A stretch of DNA of 64,000 nucleotides, taken from assembly GCF_900100435.1 (NCBI RefSeq), contig NZ_FNEX01000001.1, positions 544,624-608,623 on the forward strand. Reading direction: 5' to 3'. Each line of letters opens with the position of its first letter. Within the stretch, counting starts at the first letter, position 1. Below the pieces are notes generated by a model that saw only the letters and a list, made by a program, of their open reading frames with translations, was not told the DNA's origin and did not search any database. This document shows positions 42,435-52,380 of the stretch, in pieces. Position numbers and translations under genes: made by a program. This stretch comes from Pedobacter sp. ok626. Lineage in GTDB: Bacteria; Bacteroidota; Bacteroidia; Sphingobacteriales; Sphingobacteriaceae.

Positions 42435-44300
42435 TTAAAGTTCTATAAATTGACGATATACATTTTGCAAGTATGCTTTTGCATGATTAAGCGTTTTTGG
42501 AGTCTGTGCAGTATCTTTCTCATTGCTGTTATACAAGATCATTTTTCCTACATTATCAAATGTAACACATTGTTGGTTATCAATAAATCCCATTCCATTG
42601 TCCCATGTAAAAAATGCGAAAGGTTTGCTGTAGGGATTCAATAGGTTTTTACTCCATTCAAATTGTTTAGTAGGGAGATCTAGTTGAGCCAGTAGGGTAG
42701 CCGCGATATCAGTTTGACTGCCGATATTGTTGAATTTGCGCCCCTTAAATTCATCTTTAATTACGTCTCCATAAAATAGCAAAGGGATATGATAGCGTTG
42801 CGGTGTAGAAATGTCGTATATGTTTTTAGGATACACGTGACCGTGGTCTGCAACAAATACAAATAGTGTGTTTTTATACCATGGCTGTTTTTTTGCCTCG
42901 GTTAAGAAAGCATTGATGCAAGAATCTGTGTAATAAGCTGTGCTTTTAAAGTTGGCAATATTATCGGCCTTGCCAAATTTTGAAGTTCCGGGTAAGTCGA
43001 ATGGCTCGTGATTGGTTAACGTAAGTGTCGTAGAAAAGAAGGGTTGTTTTGCCTTGTTCAGATCACTTAGCTGTTTTTGAAATACCACCTCATCAAATTT
43101 TCCCCACCTGGATCTCATACCGGTACTTTCAAAATTGTGTATATCAATCAGTTTTTGATAATTATGACTTAAAATAAAAGCTTTGTAATTGTCAAACTCT
43201 GACTCTCCGCCGTAGTAAAATGAAGTGTTGTAGCCATTTTTATATAAGGACTGAGAAATAGCAGGTATCTTTTGCATTTTCTCTGGCCATTTTACAATAC
43301 TTCCTGTTCCAAGGGTAGGGAATCCTGCGAGTGTAGCAATTAACCCTTTGTCGGTACGACTTCCAGGCGAATAGATCTGACTAAAAAGTACACCTTTGTT
43401 AATGAGGCTATCAAAATGTGGGGTAATACCATCTTCATTGCCCAGGGTTTTGGTCAAGTCGGCCGTAAAGCTTTCAATAATGACCATTACTATATTTGGG
43501 CGTTTTGTTTGGAGTATGTTGATTGTAGTGTCCTTTAAGGGGCTATACAAAGCTCTAATGTCTGCTGCCGCCTGTTTGCTATCCATATACTGGTAAGGAT
43601 TGCTTTTGGTCATTTTAGCGGAAATTATACTTGATATCAGGTTCCACTCCGTGTTTACTGAAGCATGATTTAATACCTGTACTTCCGAGAAGTAGGCTCT
43701 GCTTTGCGTAATTGGAGATACACCCACGCCACCTCTGATCAATAGGAAATTTGCGCCCATCAAGGCTACACATAGTAATATTCTAGCCCAAATCGGACTA
43801 CCTGTAAAGGTTAGCTTCCTATATACCAAATAACGCTGAAGGAAAAGTCCTAATGCCGCAAGCAGGATCAATAAAGATATGGACAAGCCAAGAGGAGAGG
43901 AGGCACTGGATGTCATTGCTTCTTTAGGAGACAAAAATGCAAAACCAATCGCCTTTGAGTTCACCTTGCTACCCCATTCCCTGTAAATGTTAAAATTAAC
44001 AACAGAAAGGATGCTGCATATCAGTATCAAGATGGTGTTGTAAATCGACACCCATTTTAGTTCTATTATTTTTCGGCCGTTTAAAAGCCAATAGATATAA
44101 CTTAAAAGCGGAATGACGGCAAAATAAGCCGTCATGGATAAGTCTAGAGGTAAAGCATAATAAAACGTTGCTGTTGTTTCTTTGGAGGAAACAGCAGCAA
44201 GTTTTTGATGATTGATGAATATAAATATCAGGCGGTCAATAAAAAAGAATAACAGCCAGAATAAGAAGAAGCGGATAAAAAAAAACAGACTTTTTAACAT
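42435..44300 (-). CDS. LTA-synthase-family membrane sulfatase-like enzyme
   Basis: This 621-residue membrane enzyme has about five N-terminal helices (residues about 5-210) and an extracytoplasmic sulfatase-fold domain (about 265-570). Metal-site motifs are VMVIIESFTADLTKT (Glu), GSRTDKGLIA (Thr nucleophile) and FVFVADHGHVYP (Asp-His). In Gram-negatives such enzymes usually transfer phosphoglycerol or phosphoethanolamine to glycans or lipids, since no lipoteichoic acid is made. The gene lies between the DUF4412-like gene and the DPP-IV gene with gaps of 12 and 4 bases. Confidence 0.9.
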   Translation of the reverse strand: MLKSLFFFIRFFLFWLLFFFIDRLIFIFINHQKLAAVSSKETTATFYYALPLDLSMTAYFAVIPLLSYIYWLLNGRKIIELKWVSIYNTILILICSILSVVNFNIYREWGSKVNSKAIGFAFLSPKEAMTSSASSPLGLSISLLILLAALGLFLQRYLVYRKLTFTGSPIWARILLCVALMGANFLLIRGGVGVSPITQSRAYFSEVQVLNHASVNTEWNLISSIISAKMTKSNPYQYMDSKQAAADIRALYSPLKDTTINILQTKRPNIVMVIIESFTADLTKTLGNEDGITPHFDSLINKGVLFSQIYSPGSRTDKGLIATLAGFPTLGTGSIVKWPEKMQKIPAISQSLYKNGYNTSFYYGGESEFDNYKAFILSHNYQKLIDIHNFESTGMRSRWGKFDEVVFQKQLSDLNKAKQPFFSTTLTLTNHEPFDLPGTSKFGKADNIANFKSTAYYTDSCINAFLTEAKKQPWYKNTLFVFVADHGHVYPKNIYDISTPQRYHIPLLFYGDVIKDEFKGRKFNNIGSQTDIAATLLAQLDLPTKQFEWSKNLLNPYSKPFAFFTWDNGMGFIDNQQCVTFDNVGKMILYNSNEKDTAQTPKTLNHAKAYLQNVYRQFIEL

Positions 44301-44312
44301 TTTACTATAGGG

Positions 44313-44990
44313 TTATCGGCCACCCCTCATAGCTTTTAATTCAGCCATAGTTTTTTCTTCGTAGCCTTTTGGAATGTCCAAAGTGAAAGGACCTACTTTT
44401 CCTTCTTTTATACTTTTTAGCGTAAGCATTGTTTTATAGCCATCTTGTGTATTGGTGAATTTGATAGCTGTACCTTTTAATTCAGAAAACCCGCGAGGAT
44501 TGGCACCTACAGGCAGTTTGATCTCTGTTGTAGCCCATAATTCATAATCGGCTCCGTTATTATCTTTATAGGTATATTTTTCGGCATTGTAACCTGCAAT
44601 GGTTTGCTTTTCGCCAGTTGCTTTAAAATCGCTATATTTCAAGGACCCTGATTGCTCCTCAATCTCTGATTTTGACATTTTTGCTGCATACTGTTTTTGC
44701 ATCATCGGAATATCTACAAGAACAAGCGCGTTATTGATGGCTCCATCATTAATTATTTTTAACATGGCCATACCCATATCTACCTGCACTTTAGATAGGT
44801 TTCCATTAAACTCTACTTTACTTTCTGATGGTAACACTGATGGATCTACAGCTTTTTTCTGTTCATCTGTTAAAAGATATTCAACTCCATAGGTAATTGT
44901 TCCTGCGTCAATTGCCTTTTGAGCTTTAGCGATAATCGCAGTTCCTATTAAAATGATTACAAGAACTCCAGTTTTGATAGATTTAAACAT
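44313..44990 (-). CDS. Exported DUF4412-like protein
   Basis: This 225-residue protein has a signal peptide (to about residue 24, IAKAQ). Its beta-rich body (GTITYGVEYLLTDEQKK, then KQTIAGYNAEKYTYKDNNG and ELWATTEIKLP) resembles DUF4412/GLPGLI-type periplasmic proteins, in which an N-terminal strand and an ...IAGY.A.KY motif recur. The function is unknown. It lies between the hydratase gene and the LTA-like gene with short gaps (20 and 12 bases). Confidence 0.75.
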   Translation of the reverse strand: MFKSIKTGVLVIILIGTAIIAKAQKAIDAGTITYGVEYLLTDEQKKAVDPSVLPSESKVEFNGNLSKVQVDMGMAMLKIINDGAINNALVLVDIPMMQKQYAAKMSKSEIEEQSGSLKYSDFKATGEKQTIAGYNAEKYTYKDNNGADYELWATTEIKLPVGANPRGFSELKGTAIKFTNTQDGYKTMLTLKSIKEGKVGPFTLDIPKGYEEKTMAELKAMRGGR

Positions 44991-45010
44991 ATTTTAAATA
45001 ATAATTTAGT

Positions 45011-45790
45011 TTACCAGTTAATTTTTTCTTTACTGATGAAGGCAGCAACCCCTTTTCTGAAATCTTCACTTTCCCTTACCCGGGCATTGATTCGCACAGC
45101 TTCTGACAAGCTTTTATCCAATTCAGGATTGGTTGTTTGTCCGATGAGCTGCTTTGTAACCATTAACGAATTGGCAGAAGCTTCATTACACAAACTTAAT
45201 GCAAAATTATTTACATTAAGACTGATATCCTCTTTGTTTGTTACAAAAGTGATCAGGCCGTAGTTTAAAGCCTCTTGTGCGGAGAATAGAGCCCCAGTAA
45301 ATAATATCTTTTTGGCGATAGTTTCGCTTGTTTTACGCAGTAAAAAGCAGGAAACAATTGCGGGCACAAAGCCAAGCTTTACTTCTGTATAGCCAAAACT
45401 GGCCTCGGGTACAGCAAATATAATGTCGCAAACCGTTGCCAAGCCGCATCCACCTGCAATAGCATGGCCTTCTACCTGAGCAATCACTACTTTAGGTAGA
45501 TAATAAATGGTGGTAAATAAGTTCTTTAGGTTTTCTGAATCAGCAAGATTCTCTTCGTAAGTGTTTTGTTGAAGCTGCTGTAGGTAAGCCAAATCGGCAC
45601 CCGCACTAAATGTGCTACCATTTGCCTTTAAGATAATCACCTTAACTTCGTCATCCGCCGAAGCCTTAACAAATGCAACAGTTAGTTGAGCAACGAGTTC
45701 GGGGTTTAACGCATTGCGCTTTTCCGGACGGTTAATAGAGATGGTAGCTATACGCTGGCTTAACGAGTATAAAACCAAAGGTTCAGTCAT
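45011..45790 (-). CDS. Enoyl-CoA hydratase/isomerase family protein
   Basis: This 259-residue crotonase-fold enzyme acts on acyl-CoA thioesters. The CoA and oxyanion-hole motifs are SRP-like SINRPEKRNALN (about 18-29), FSAGADLAYLQQL (about 60-72) and HAIAGGCGLATVCD (about 107-120). The acidic catalytic residue expected near 140 is present in FGYTEVKLGFVPA (Glu of TEV). It may be a methylglutaconyl- or enoyl-CoA hydratase; the family is too broad to be sure. It is first in the minus-strand run and has a -7 box 22 bases upstream. Confidence 0.9.
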   Translation of the reverse strand: MTEPLVLYSLSQRIATISINRPEKRNALNPELVAQLTVAFVKASADDEVKVIILKANGSTFSAGADLAYLQQLQQNTYEENLADSENLKNLFTTIYYLPKVVIAQVEGHAIAGGCGLATVCDIIFAVPEASFGYTEVKLGFVPAIVSCFLLRKTSETIAKKILFTGALFSAQEALNYGLITFVTNKEDISLNVNNFALSLCNEASANSLMVTKQLIGQTTNPELDKSLSEAVRINARVRESEDFRKGVAAFISKEKINW

Positions 45791-45812
45791 ACAAATATTC
45801 AGTTATTCTGAC

Positions 45813-45820
45813 CAAATATA
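45813..45820 (-). promoter_or_regulatory. Bacteroidota -7 promoter element (TATATTTG)
   Basis: TATATTTG on the minus strand fits TAnnTTTG and lies 22 bases upstream of the hydratase ATG. The nearest TTG for the -33 site is spaced 23 bases, longer than usual. Confidence 0.45.
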
Positions 45821-45879
45821 AGATAAGCTTCAGATTTTCTCCACAATTGGGATATAACTTAGTCTTAAACTTTATAGTT

Positions 45880-46695
45880 ATGCGCGCTTTTAGTCATTGT
45901 ACAGTGTACCGAAAATTATTTATTGTACTAATTTGTTTGTGTTTACCCGGTCTTTGTATCGCACAGACTGGAAATGCGCAAGATACTTTAAGGGTACAAA
46001 CAGCAAAGGGATATAAATACAATCCTGTTGCTACGGAGTATAAACCTGGTATTGTGCCTTTTATTGTTCCAGCGTCATTTATAGGTTATGGTTTAGTATC
46101 TCTGATGGGAAATAATGTGGTGCGGCGACTGGATTATTCAACTAAAGATGAATTACAGGAGGACCATCCTCTATTTGCAGCACATGCGGATAATTATCTA
46201 CAATTTGCGCCCGCTGTAGCTGTTTATGGGTTAAACCTGGTTGGTATAAAAGGACAGCATTCTTTGTTGGATGCTACCGGTTTGTATTTATTGTCTTCTT
46301 CCATTACAGGTGGTACCGTCCTCATTTTAAAGTCGGCAACTCATAGGGAACGACCGAATGGAGCCGGGTTTAATTCATTTCCTTCAGGTCATACAGCCAA
46401 TGCATTTGCAGCCGCAGAATTTTTAAGGCAAGAATACAGAGATGTTTCACCTTGGTATGGTATTGCCGGGTACGCCGTTGCCACTGCTACTGGGACACTT
46501 AGGATGTATAACAATAAACACTGGTTTAGTGATGTTGTAGCAGGTGCAGGCTTCGGTATTATATCCACTAAGGTTGCCTATTTTGTTTATCCAAAATTGA
46601 AAAAACTGCTTTTGGGCAAGGGGGCAATGAATTATAATGTTGTACCATCATATCAGGAACATAGTTTTGGACTCTCTTTTAATGGAACATTTTAG
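45880..46695 (+). CDS. PAP2-family membrane phosphatase, exported
   Basis: This 271-residue lipid phosphatase has a signal peptide (to about residue 29, CIAQ) and all three acid-phosphatase motifs: K151...R158-P159, PSGH at 168-171, and R208...H214...D218. Substrates of the family include undecaprenyl pyrophosphate and phosphatidic or phosphatidylglycerol phosphates. The ATG at 45880 was chosen because the signal peptide follows directly. Its stop overlaps the ATG of the TolC gene by 14 bases, so it shares translation with an efflux operon, an unusual pairing. Confidence 0.88.
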   Translation: MRAFSHCTVYRKLFIVLICLCLPGLCIAQTGNAQDTLRVQTAKGYKYNPVATEYKPGIVPFIVPASFIGYGLVSLMGNNVVRRLDYSTKDELQEDHPLFAAHADNYLQFAPAVAVYGLNLVGIKGQHSLLDATGLYLLSSSITGGTVLILKSATHRERPNGAGFNSFPSGHTANAFAAAEFLRQEYRDVSPWYGIAGYAVATATGTLRMYNNKHWFSDVVAGAGFGIISTKVAYFVYPKLKKLLLGKGAMNYNVVPSYQEHSFGLSFNGTF

Positions 46696-47947
46696 AAAAA
46701 GAAGATTCGTAATTGTTTTATGCTTGAGCTTTTTTACTTTAGGAAGCCATGCCCAGCGCTCGGTAAAGGAAACCGCAGACCTGAATTTTTTCATTCATCA
46801 GGCGTTGACATCAAGTCCGCTCAGTAACGATTATAAAAACCAATTACTGATGAATAAAATTGATAGTCTAAGGTGGAGAGCAGGCTATCTGCCACAAGTA
46901 ACCACTAGTTCTACCGGTTTATATGCACCTATAATTAATGGTTATGGCTATGACGTGGCATTGAGTAATGAACATACACTTGATGCATTGGTCAGTCTGA
47001 ATTATAATCTGATCAGTAAAGGTTCGAAGGATAACAAGTTACAGCAGATACTTTTACAGAGAGACTCCATCCATTATGTCTCAAAGCTCTCAGAATTGGA
47101 TTTGAAAAAAGCCATAACTGATCAGTACATCACAGCCTATGCTAGTCAGCAGCAGGTTGATTTTAATAGTGATGTTTATGCCCTTTTGGCCAGGGAAGAG
47201 GTTTTATTGAAAGAACTTACCCGCTCAAATACTTACCGGCAGACCGAATATCTTGCTTTTCTGGTTAGCCTAAAACAACAGCAGCTGCAATGGAAGCAGG
47301 CCGAACTTCAGTTTAAAAATGATTATGGTGTATTAAATTACTTATCGGGTATTAATGATACAAGTGCAGTGAAACTAATGGAGCCTTTAATTGCAATTGA
47401 TGAAGATGGGCCGCAACAAGGGAATTTCTTTATTAAACGTTTCCAAATTGATAGTCTTAAAACTTTAAATGCGCGTCAGGCTGTGGATTTTAGCTATAAA
47501 CCAAGAACAAGTCTGTATGTAAATGGAGGTTACAACTCTTCTTTTATGCTTCAGCCATATAAAAATTTTGGTACGAGTGTAGGCTTTACAGTCTCTGTTC
47601 CGCTTTACGATGGACATCAAAAAAAAATGCAGTACGATAGGCTTAACTTGCAATTGCAAACCAGCTCCGCCTATCGAACTTACTTCAGTGCACAGCAAAA
47701 GCAACAAATCGATTTACTTAGGCAGCAAATTGCTGCTACTGATGGTTTATACCAACAAATTAAGGATCAAATCAAAATTATCAGCGGTCTTATTGATGTT
47801 GATCGTAAGCTGCTGCATACTGGAAATGTTAAGATTGCTGATTTTGTAATTGCCATCAATAATTACATGGTGGCACAAAATCTATTCAGACAAACCAATA
47901 TTAACCGTTTACGACTCATCAATCAGCTCAATTACTGGAATAGATAA
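46682..47947 (+). CDS. TolC family outer-membrane channel
   Basis: This 421-residue protein starts at ATG 46682, inside the end of the PAP2 gene, followed by a signal peptide (to about residue 25, SHAQ). It has TolC-like helices and the turn VGFTVSVPLYDGHQKKMQYD (about residue 300). It is the outer-membrane duct for the adaptor and RND pump that follow. It is diverged from the TolC protein of the metal operon. The adaptor gene begins 12 bases downstream. Confidence 0.9.
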   Translation: MEHFRKRRFVIVLCLSFFTLGSHAQRSVKETADLNFFIHQALTSSPLSNDYKNQLLMNKIDSLRWRAGYLPQVTTSSTGLYAPIINGYGYDVALSNEHTLDALVSLNYNLISKGSKDNKLQQILLQRDSIHYVSKLSELDLKKAITDQYITAYASQQQVDFNSDVYALLAREEVLLKELTRSNTYRQTEYLAFLVSLKQQQLQWKQAELQFKNDYGVLNYLSGINDTSAVKLMEPLIAIDEDGPQQGNFFIKRFQIDSLKTLNARQAVDFSYKPRTSLYVNGGYNSSFMLQPYKNFGTSVGFTVSVPLYDGHQKKMQYDRLNLQLQTSSAYRTYFSAQQKQQIDLLRQQIAATDGLYQQIKDQIKIISGLIDVDRKLLHTGNVKIADFVIAINNYMVAQNLFRQTNINRLRLINQLNYWNR

Positions 47948-47959
47948 TCTCGAAGGTTT

Positions 47960-48886
47960 ATGAAGAAGGAGAATTTGACTAAATATTTATGTCTGTTAAT
48001 TGCAGTGACCTTAAGTGCTTGTCATGGAGCCGATTCTGCCGAAGATCCTATTGCACCTGTAACCCCAGTTTTGGTGACTTACATAACTAACGGCCCACTT
48101 TCTGAGTCTACAGAACTAAATGCTGTATCTGCTTATTTGCAAAAGAGTTTTGTTAAAGCAAATATGAACGGTTATGTGCAATCTGTCCACACACAAGTGG
48201 GGCAGCAGGTTGCTGGGAATGAGTTGTTGTTTAGCCTGATGACTAAAGAAGCAAGAGCTATTGGGAATGCAGTTAATCAACTTGATCCGGCATTTAAGTT
48301 TTCAGGGACATCGGACATCAGGGCTGGTCAGGCAGGCTTTATCACTGAGGTCAGTCATCAGAAAGGAGATTATGTTCAGGATGGCGAAGCCTTAGCTGTA
48401 ATCATCAATAAAAACAGCTTTGTGTTTTTGCTTGATTTACCTTATGAAGAACGAGCATTAATAGCCAGTAACAAAGCGCTTGAACTTACTTTACCTGATG
48501 GAGAAAAACTGAAAGGAACAATTAGTGGCACTTTGCCTGTAGTGGATTCTGTTTCCCAAACACAAAAAGTGATCATTAAAGTGAAGGTTTCACATCCAAT
48601 TCCTGAAGGCTTGATTGCCAGGGTCAATATCATTAAGGTAGCAAAGGCAAATGCGAGTATGTTGCCAAAATCAGCTGTGTTAACGAACGAGACTGAGGAT
48701 GAGTTTTGGGTGATGAAGCTAATTAATGATTCTACAGCGATAAAAGTTCCGGTTAAGCGAGGCCTTGAAAATAAAGATAAGATTGAGGTTTTAAGCCCTG
48801 TGTTTAATGTTAGGGACCGCATTGTTATGACGGGGAATTATGGTATGACGGATACAGCAAGGGTTAAAGTCGTAAAACAGTTATGA
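47960..48886 (+). CDS. RND efflux periplasmic adaptor, short form
   Basis: This 308-residue lipoprotein (AVTLSACHGADSAED, Cys about 21) is the membrane-fusion subunit of the second efflux system. The lipoyl half-motifs FVKANMNGYVQSVHTQVGQQ (about 68-87) and DIRAGQAGFITEVSHQKGDY (about 115-134) are separated by only about 30 residues. The helical hairpin is therefore almost absent, shorter than in AcrA. The beta-barrel domain (about 145-210) and a membrane-proximal domain follow. The stop overlaps the pump start by 4 bases (ATGA). Confidence 0.88.
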   Translation: MKKENLTKYLCLLIAVTLSACHGADSAEDPIAPVTPVLVTYITNGPLSESTELNAVSAYLQKSFVKANMNGYVQSVHTQVGQQVAGNELLFSLMTKEARAIGNAVNQLDPAFKFSGTSDIRAGQAGFITEVSHQKGDYVQDGEALAVIINKNSFVFLLDLPYEERALIASNKALELTLPDGEKLKGTISGTLPVVDSVSQTQKVIIKVKVSHPIPEGLIARVNIIKVAKANASMLPKSAVLTNETEDEFWVMKLINDSTAIKVPVKRGLENKDKIEVLSPVFNVRDRIVMTGNYGMTDTARVKVVKQL

Positions 48887-51800
48887 AGAATTTTTTTATA
48901 TCGCACCGAAACCCCTTATTGGTGGTACTTATTTTGGTGCTTTTGGGAGGTGTTTATTCTTATCATCAGCTAAAGACAGCTCTTTTTCCTGAGATTACCT
49001 TTCCTAAAATAAAGATCATTGCTGAAGCCGAGCTTCAACCAGTGGATAAGATGGTGTTTACAGTTACGCGGCCACTGGAGAACGCAATTAAGCAGGTGCC
49101 AGATTTAAAACTAATCAGAAGTGTAACCAGTAGGGGGAGTTGTGAACTATCAGCTTATATGAATAGTGGAGCGGATATTGATCTTAGCCAGCAAAGAATT
49201 GAGGCACATATACAAACAATTAAAAGTGCTTTACCACCGGGGGTAAATTTGTCTGTTGAAAAAATGAATCCCTCTATATTGCCTGTAAGTGGCTATAGCC
49301 TAGAGAGTCATGTCAAGTCGCCTATTGAACTCAAGCAGTTGGCTACTTATACGGTAAAGCCTTTTTTATCCCAGGTAGATGGGGTTTCTGAAATTAGAGT
49401 GATTGGCGGAAAAAGCAAAGAATACTGGTTGGAGCTTGATCTTCAAAAGATGACTACTTTGTCTATTTCGCCGGATCAGTTGAGCAACATGCTTGCGCAA
49501 ACGAATTTTATCAAGTCTAATGGATACCTTTCTGACCATAATTATCTATACCTGTCCATTACAGATGCAACGGTTAAAAGCAAGGGAGATCTGGAAGAAT
49601 TGATCGTTAGTAAAACTGGTAACCGGATCGTTAGGGTAAAAGATATTGCTAAGGTTAAAATAGAGGAGGGGGTAGCTTATACTCGCATCAATGCGAATGG
49701 AAAAGATGGGATCTTAATTGCGGTAATTAAGCAGCCAAATGCCAATTTAGTCGATTTGTCTGCACAAATGGAGACCAAGGTAGCTGAGCTTCAAAAAATT
49801 CTTCCATCCGGTGTATACATAAAGCCCTATTATGTACAGGCTGATTTTGTAAATGAATCTGTTAAAAGTGTTCGGGATAGTTTATTGATTGGTCTCGTAT
49901 TAGCCATTATTGTAGCGGTTGTTTTTTTGCGATCCTTAAAGGCCAGTACAACCATTTTAATTACTATACCGGTAACACTTTGCTTAAGTATCATTGTCCT
50001 CTATTTTGTTGGGTACTCTTTAAATATTATGACACTTGGTGCTATTGCTGCGGCTATAGGTCTAATTATCGATGATGCCATTGTTGTGGTGGAGCAGATT
50101 CACCGAACGCATGAAGAGCATCCAGAAGAGCCAACGGTAAATCTGTTGAAAAAAGCAGTAGATTATCTTTTTCCTGCAATGTTGGGCTCTTCTATCAGCA
50201 CTATCGTAATATTTGTTCCTTTTGTGCTGATGACTGGGGTAGCTGGGGCTTACTTTCAAGTGATGACCAATACCATGATCATTACGTTGGTTTGCTCTTT
50301 CTTTGTAACCTGGATAGGTTTACCGATTATTTATTTGTTGCTTACTCGAAATGCAGGTACAAATTCTATAAGTAAAAAGAATAGTGGACATCCGGTTAAA
50401 AAACAGGAATGGATCCGGTATTTTATTCAGCGCCCTTATATCAGTATAATCGGTATGCTGTTCCTTGTCGTTGCTATCGTAATCGTTTTTCCGCTTTTGG
50501 AGACTGGTTTTTTGCCTGAAATGGATGAAGGGAGTATTGTGCTGGATTATAGCTCGCCGCCGGGAACCTCATTATCTGAAACAGATAGGATGCTGCAGGG
50601 GGTAGAGAAAGAGCTGGTTAAAATACCAGAAGTACAAGCTTATTCGAGAAGAACGGGGACACAAATGGGCTTTTTTATAACGGAGCCGAATACTGGTGAT
50701 TATCTGATTCAACTAAAACCCAATAGGAGTAAAACTACGGATGAGGTGATTGCTGAGATCAGGCGTAAAATAGAAAGCAGTCAACCCGCCTTAAAAGTAG
50801 ATTTTGGACAGGTTATTGGAGATATGCTGGGCGATCTGATGAGTTCTACACAGCCTGTAGAGGTAAAAATATTTGGTAATGATCAATTTGCGCTGGAGGC
50901 TTTATCCAGAAAAGTAGCGGATGTGTTGAGAAAAGTAAACGGTACAGCAGACGTATTTGATGGAATTGTTTTGTCGGGGCCAACGGTTAGTATACAACCA
51001 AACTTTTCGGAGCTTGCACAGTATGGAATTACCCCTGCAAGTTTCCAGTCTCAAATTCAACTGGCCTTGGAGGGGAATGTAATAGCTGAGTTGTATGATC
51101 AGCAACAATTGTCTCCAATTCGTATCATTTATCCGGGAAGTAGGCAATTCGCAATTGCGAACATCAATGAGCTTAAAATATTTCTGCCCTCAGGAAAGGC
51201 GATACCGATTGGCAATTTAGCTAAAATAGAACTTAAGACAGGAAGCGCGGAAGTAGAAAGAGAGAACTTGCAGTCTATCGGTGTAGTTACTGCACGTTTA
51301 GATAATAGAGACTTAGGGAGTGTAATGAAAGATGTTAAGCAAGAGGTGGGGGCACAAATAGCTTTGCCATCGGGCTATCACATTACATACGGGGGCGCTT
51401 ACGCCGAACAACAGCAATCATTTAAAGAGTTATTGATGATCCTGATTACTTCGAGTTTATTGGTGTTTAGCGTGATTCTGTTCTTGTTTAAGGATTTCAA
51501 AATTGCTTTTTTGATTTTGCTTATTGCAGTTTTGGGCATTTCGGGTAGTTATCTGGCTTTATTCATTACCAATACGGCATTAAATGTGGGAAGTTATACA
51601 GGATTGATTATGATTGTTGGAATCATAGCCGAAAACGCGGTGTTTACTTTTTTGCAATTTAAAGAGTCTGTGCATGAAAATGATGTCGATGAAGCCATTA
51701 CTTATGCCATATCCACCCGGCTTAGGCCTAAATTGATGACTGCATTAGGAGCGATCATTGCTTTGTTTCCATTGGCATTAGGCATAGGGGCCGGTGCTCA

Positions 51801-51921
51801 ATTGCATCAGCCGCTTGCTATAGCTGTAATTGGTGGCTTTATAGTTGCGCTTCCATTGTTGTTAATCATTTTGCCAAGTATGATCAGGAAGCTGTATCAA
51901 AAATCGGTTATTGAAAGATGA
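48883..51921 (+). CDS. RND efflux pump (AcrB/HAE-like)
   Basis: This 1012-residue proton-driven inner-membrane pump has twelve membrane helices and two large periplasmic loops. The conserved helix motif AAAIGLIIDDAIVVVEQI carries the Asp-Asp proton-relay pair. The metal-type DFG...DGA signature seen in the window's other RND pump is absent, so the substrate is more likely organic (drug, dye, lipid or detergent-like). It is last in the PAP2-TolC-adaptor-pump unit. A two-component system lies 460 bases downstream. Confidence 0.93.
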   Translation: MKNFFISHRNPLLVVLILVLLGGVYSYHQLKTALFPEITFPKIKIIAEAELQPVDKMVFTVTRPLENAIKQVPDLKLIRSVTSRGSCELSAYMNSGADIDLSQQRIEAHIQTIKSALPPGVNLSVEKMNPSILPVSGYSLESHVKSPIELKQLATYTVKPFLSQVDGVSEIRVIGGKSKEYWLELDLQKMTTLSISPDQLSNMLAQTNFIKSNGYLSDHNYLYLSITDATVKSKGDLEELIVSKTGNRIVRVKDIAKVKIEEGVAYTRINANGKDGILIAVIKQPNANLVDLSAQMETKVAELQKILPSGVYIKPYYVQADFVNESVKSVRDSLLIGLVLAIIVAVVFLRSLKASTTILITIPVTLCLSIIVLYFVGYSLNIMTLGAIAAAIGLIIDDAIVVVEQIHRTHEEHPEEPTVNLLKKAVDYLFPAMLGSSISTIVIFVPFVLMTGVAGAYFQVMTNTMIITLVCSFFVTWIGLPIIYLLLTRNAGTNSISKKNSGHPVKKQEWIRYFIQRPYISIIGMLFLVVAIVIVFPLLETGFLPEMDEGSIVLDYSSPPGTSLSETDRMLQGVEKELVKIPEVQAYSRRTGTQMGFFITEPNTGDYLIQLKPNRSKTTDEVIAEIRRKIESSQPALKVDFGQVIGDMLGDLMSSTQPVEVKIFGNDQFALEALSRKVADVLRKVNGTADVFDGIVLSGPTVSIQPNFSELAQYGITPASFQSQIQLALEGNVIAELYDQQQLSPIRIIYPGSRQFAIANINELKIFLPSGKAIPIGNLAKIELKTGSAEVERENLQSIGVVTARLDNRDLGSVMKDVKQEVGAQIALPSGYHITYGGAYAEQQQSFKELLMILITSSLLVFSVILFLFKDFKIAFLILLIAVLGISGSYLALFITNTALNVGSYTGLIMIVGIIAENAVFTFLQFKESVHENDVDEAITYAISTRLRPKLMTALGAIIALFPLALGIGAGAQLHQPLAIAVIGGFIVALPLLLIILPSMIRKLYQKSVIER

Positions 51922-52324
51922 GGATTATAGTTCCACCCGTGATGAGCAAAACGGCTATAGCGGTTTTCAAAGTTAGGGGTTCGCCTAAAAATACAACGGA
52001 TAATAAGATAGCTATCGCTACACTGGCCTTATCTACTGGTGCTACCTGTGATACTTTTCCTAATTGTAGTGCTTTGAAATAAAAGATCCAGGAGAGGCCT
52101 GTGGCGAGACCGGAAAGAATAAGGAAAGTCCAGTTCTGTCTCGTTAGGCCGGAAATTCCCTGTTGGTCATTTCTGAACAATACAATTGCCCATGCTAAAA
52201 GTAAAATGATGACCGTCCTTATAGCTGTTGCCAGGTTGGAATCAATTCCTTTAATCCCTAATTTGGCTAAAACAGCGGTAAGGGCGGCGAAAAAGGCTGA
52301 TAGTAAAGCATAAATCCACCACAT
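51908..52324 (-). CDS. Single-domain EamA (DMT) transporter
   Basis: This 138-residue membrane protein has five hydrophobic segments and the C-terminal EamA pattern VAPVDKASVAIAILLSVVFL with LGEPLTLKTAIAVLLITGG. It has one EamA unit where most members have two, so it would work as a dimer. It matches the short EmrE-length members of the drug/metabolite superfamily. It is convergent with the RND pump gene, with a 14-base overlap. The substrate is unknown. Confidence 0.85.
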   Translation of the reverse strand: MWWIYALLSAFFAALTAVLAKLGIKGIDSNLATAIRTVIILLLAWAIVLFRNDQQGISGLTRQNWTFLILSGLATGLSWIFYFKALQLGKVSQVAPVDKASVAIAILLSVVFLGEPLTLKTAIAVLLITGGTIILIFQ

Positions 52325-52380
52325 CTTTTTTTGAATGAATTTAGGTAAATTAAGTGATATATTTAACCAAAACGTTTTAC

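Noticed and set aside
42435..44300. Lipoteichoic acid synthesis
   Set aside because: The gene set is that of a Gram-negative Bacteroidota, which has no lipoteichoic acid; only the enzyme fold is shared.
48442..48822. 126-residue minus-strand frame inside the adaptor gene
   Set aside because: It is a reverse shadow of a well-supported lipoprotein gene, with Ser/Leu-rich sequence typical of antisense translation.
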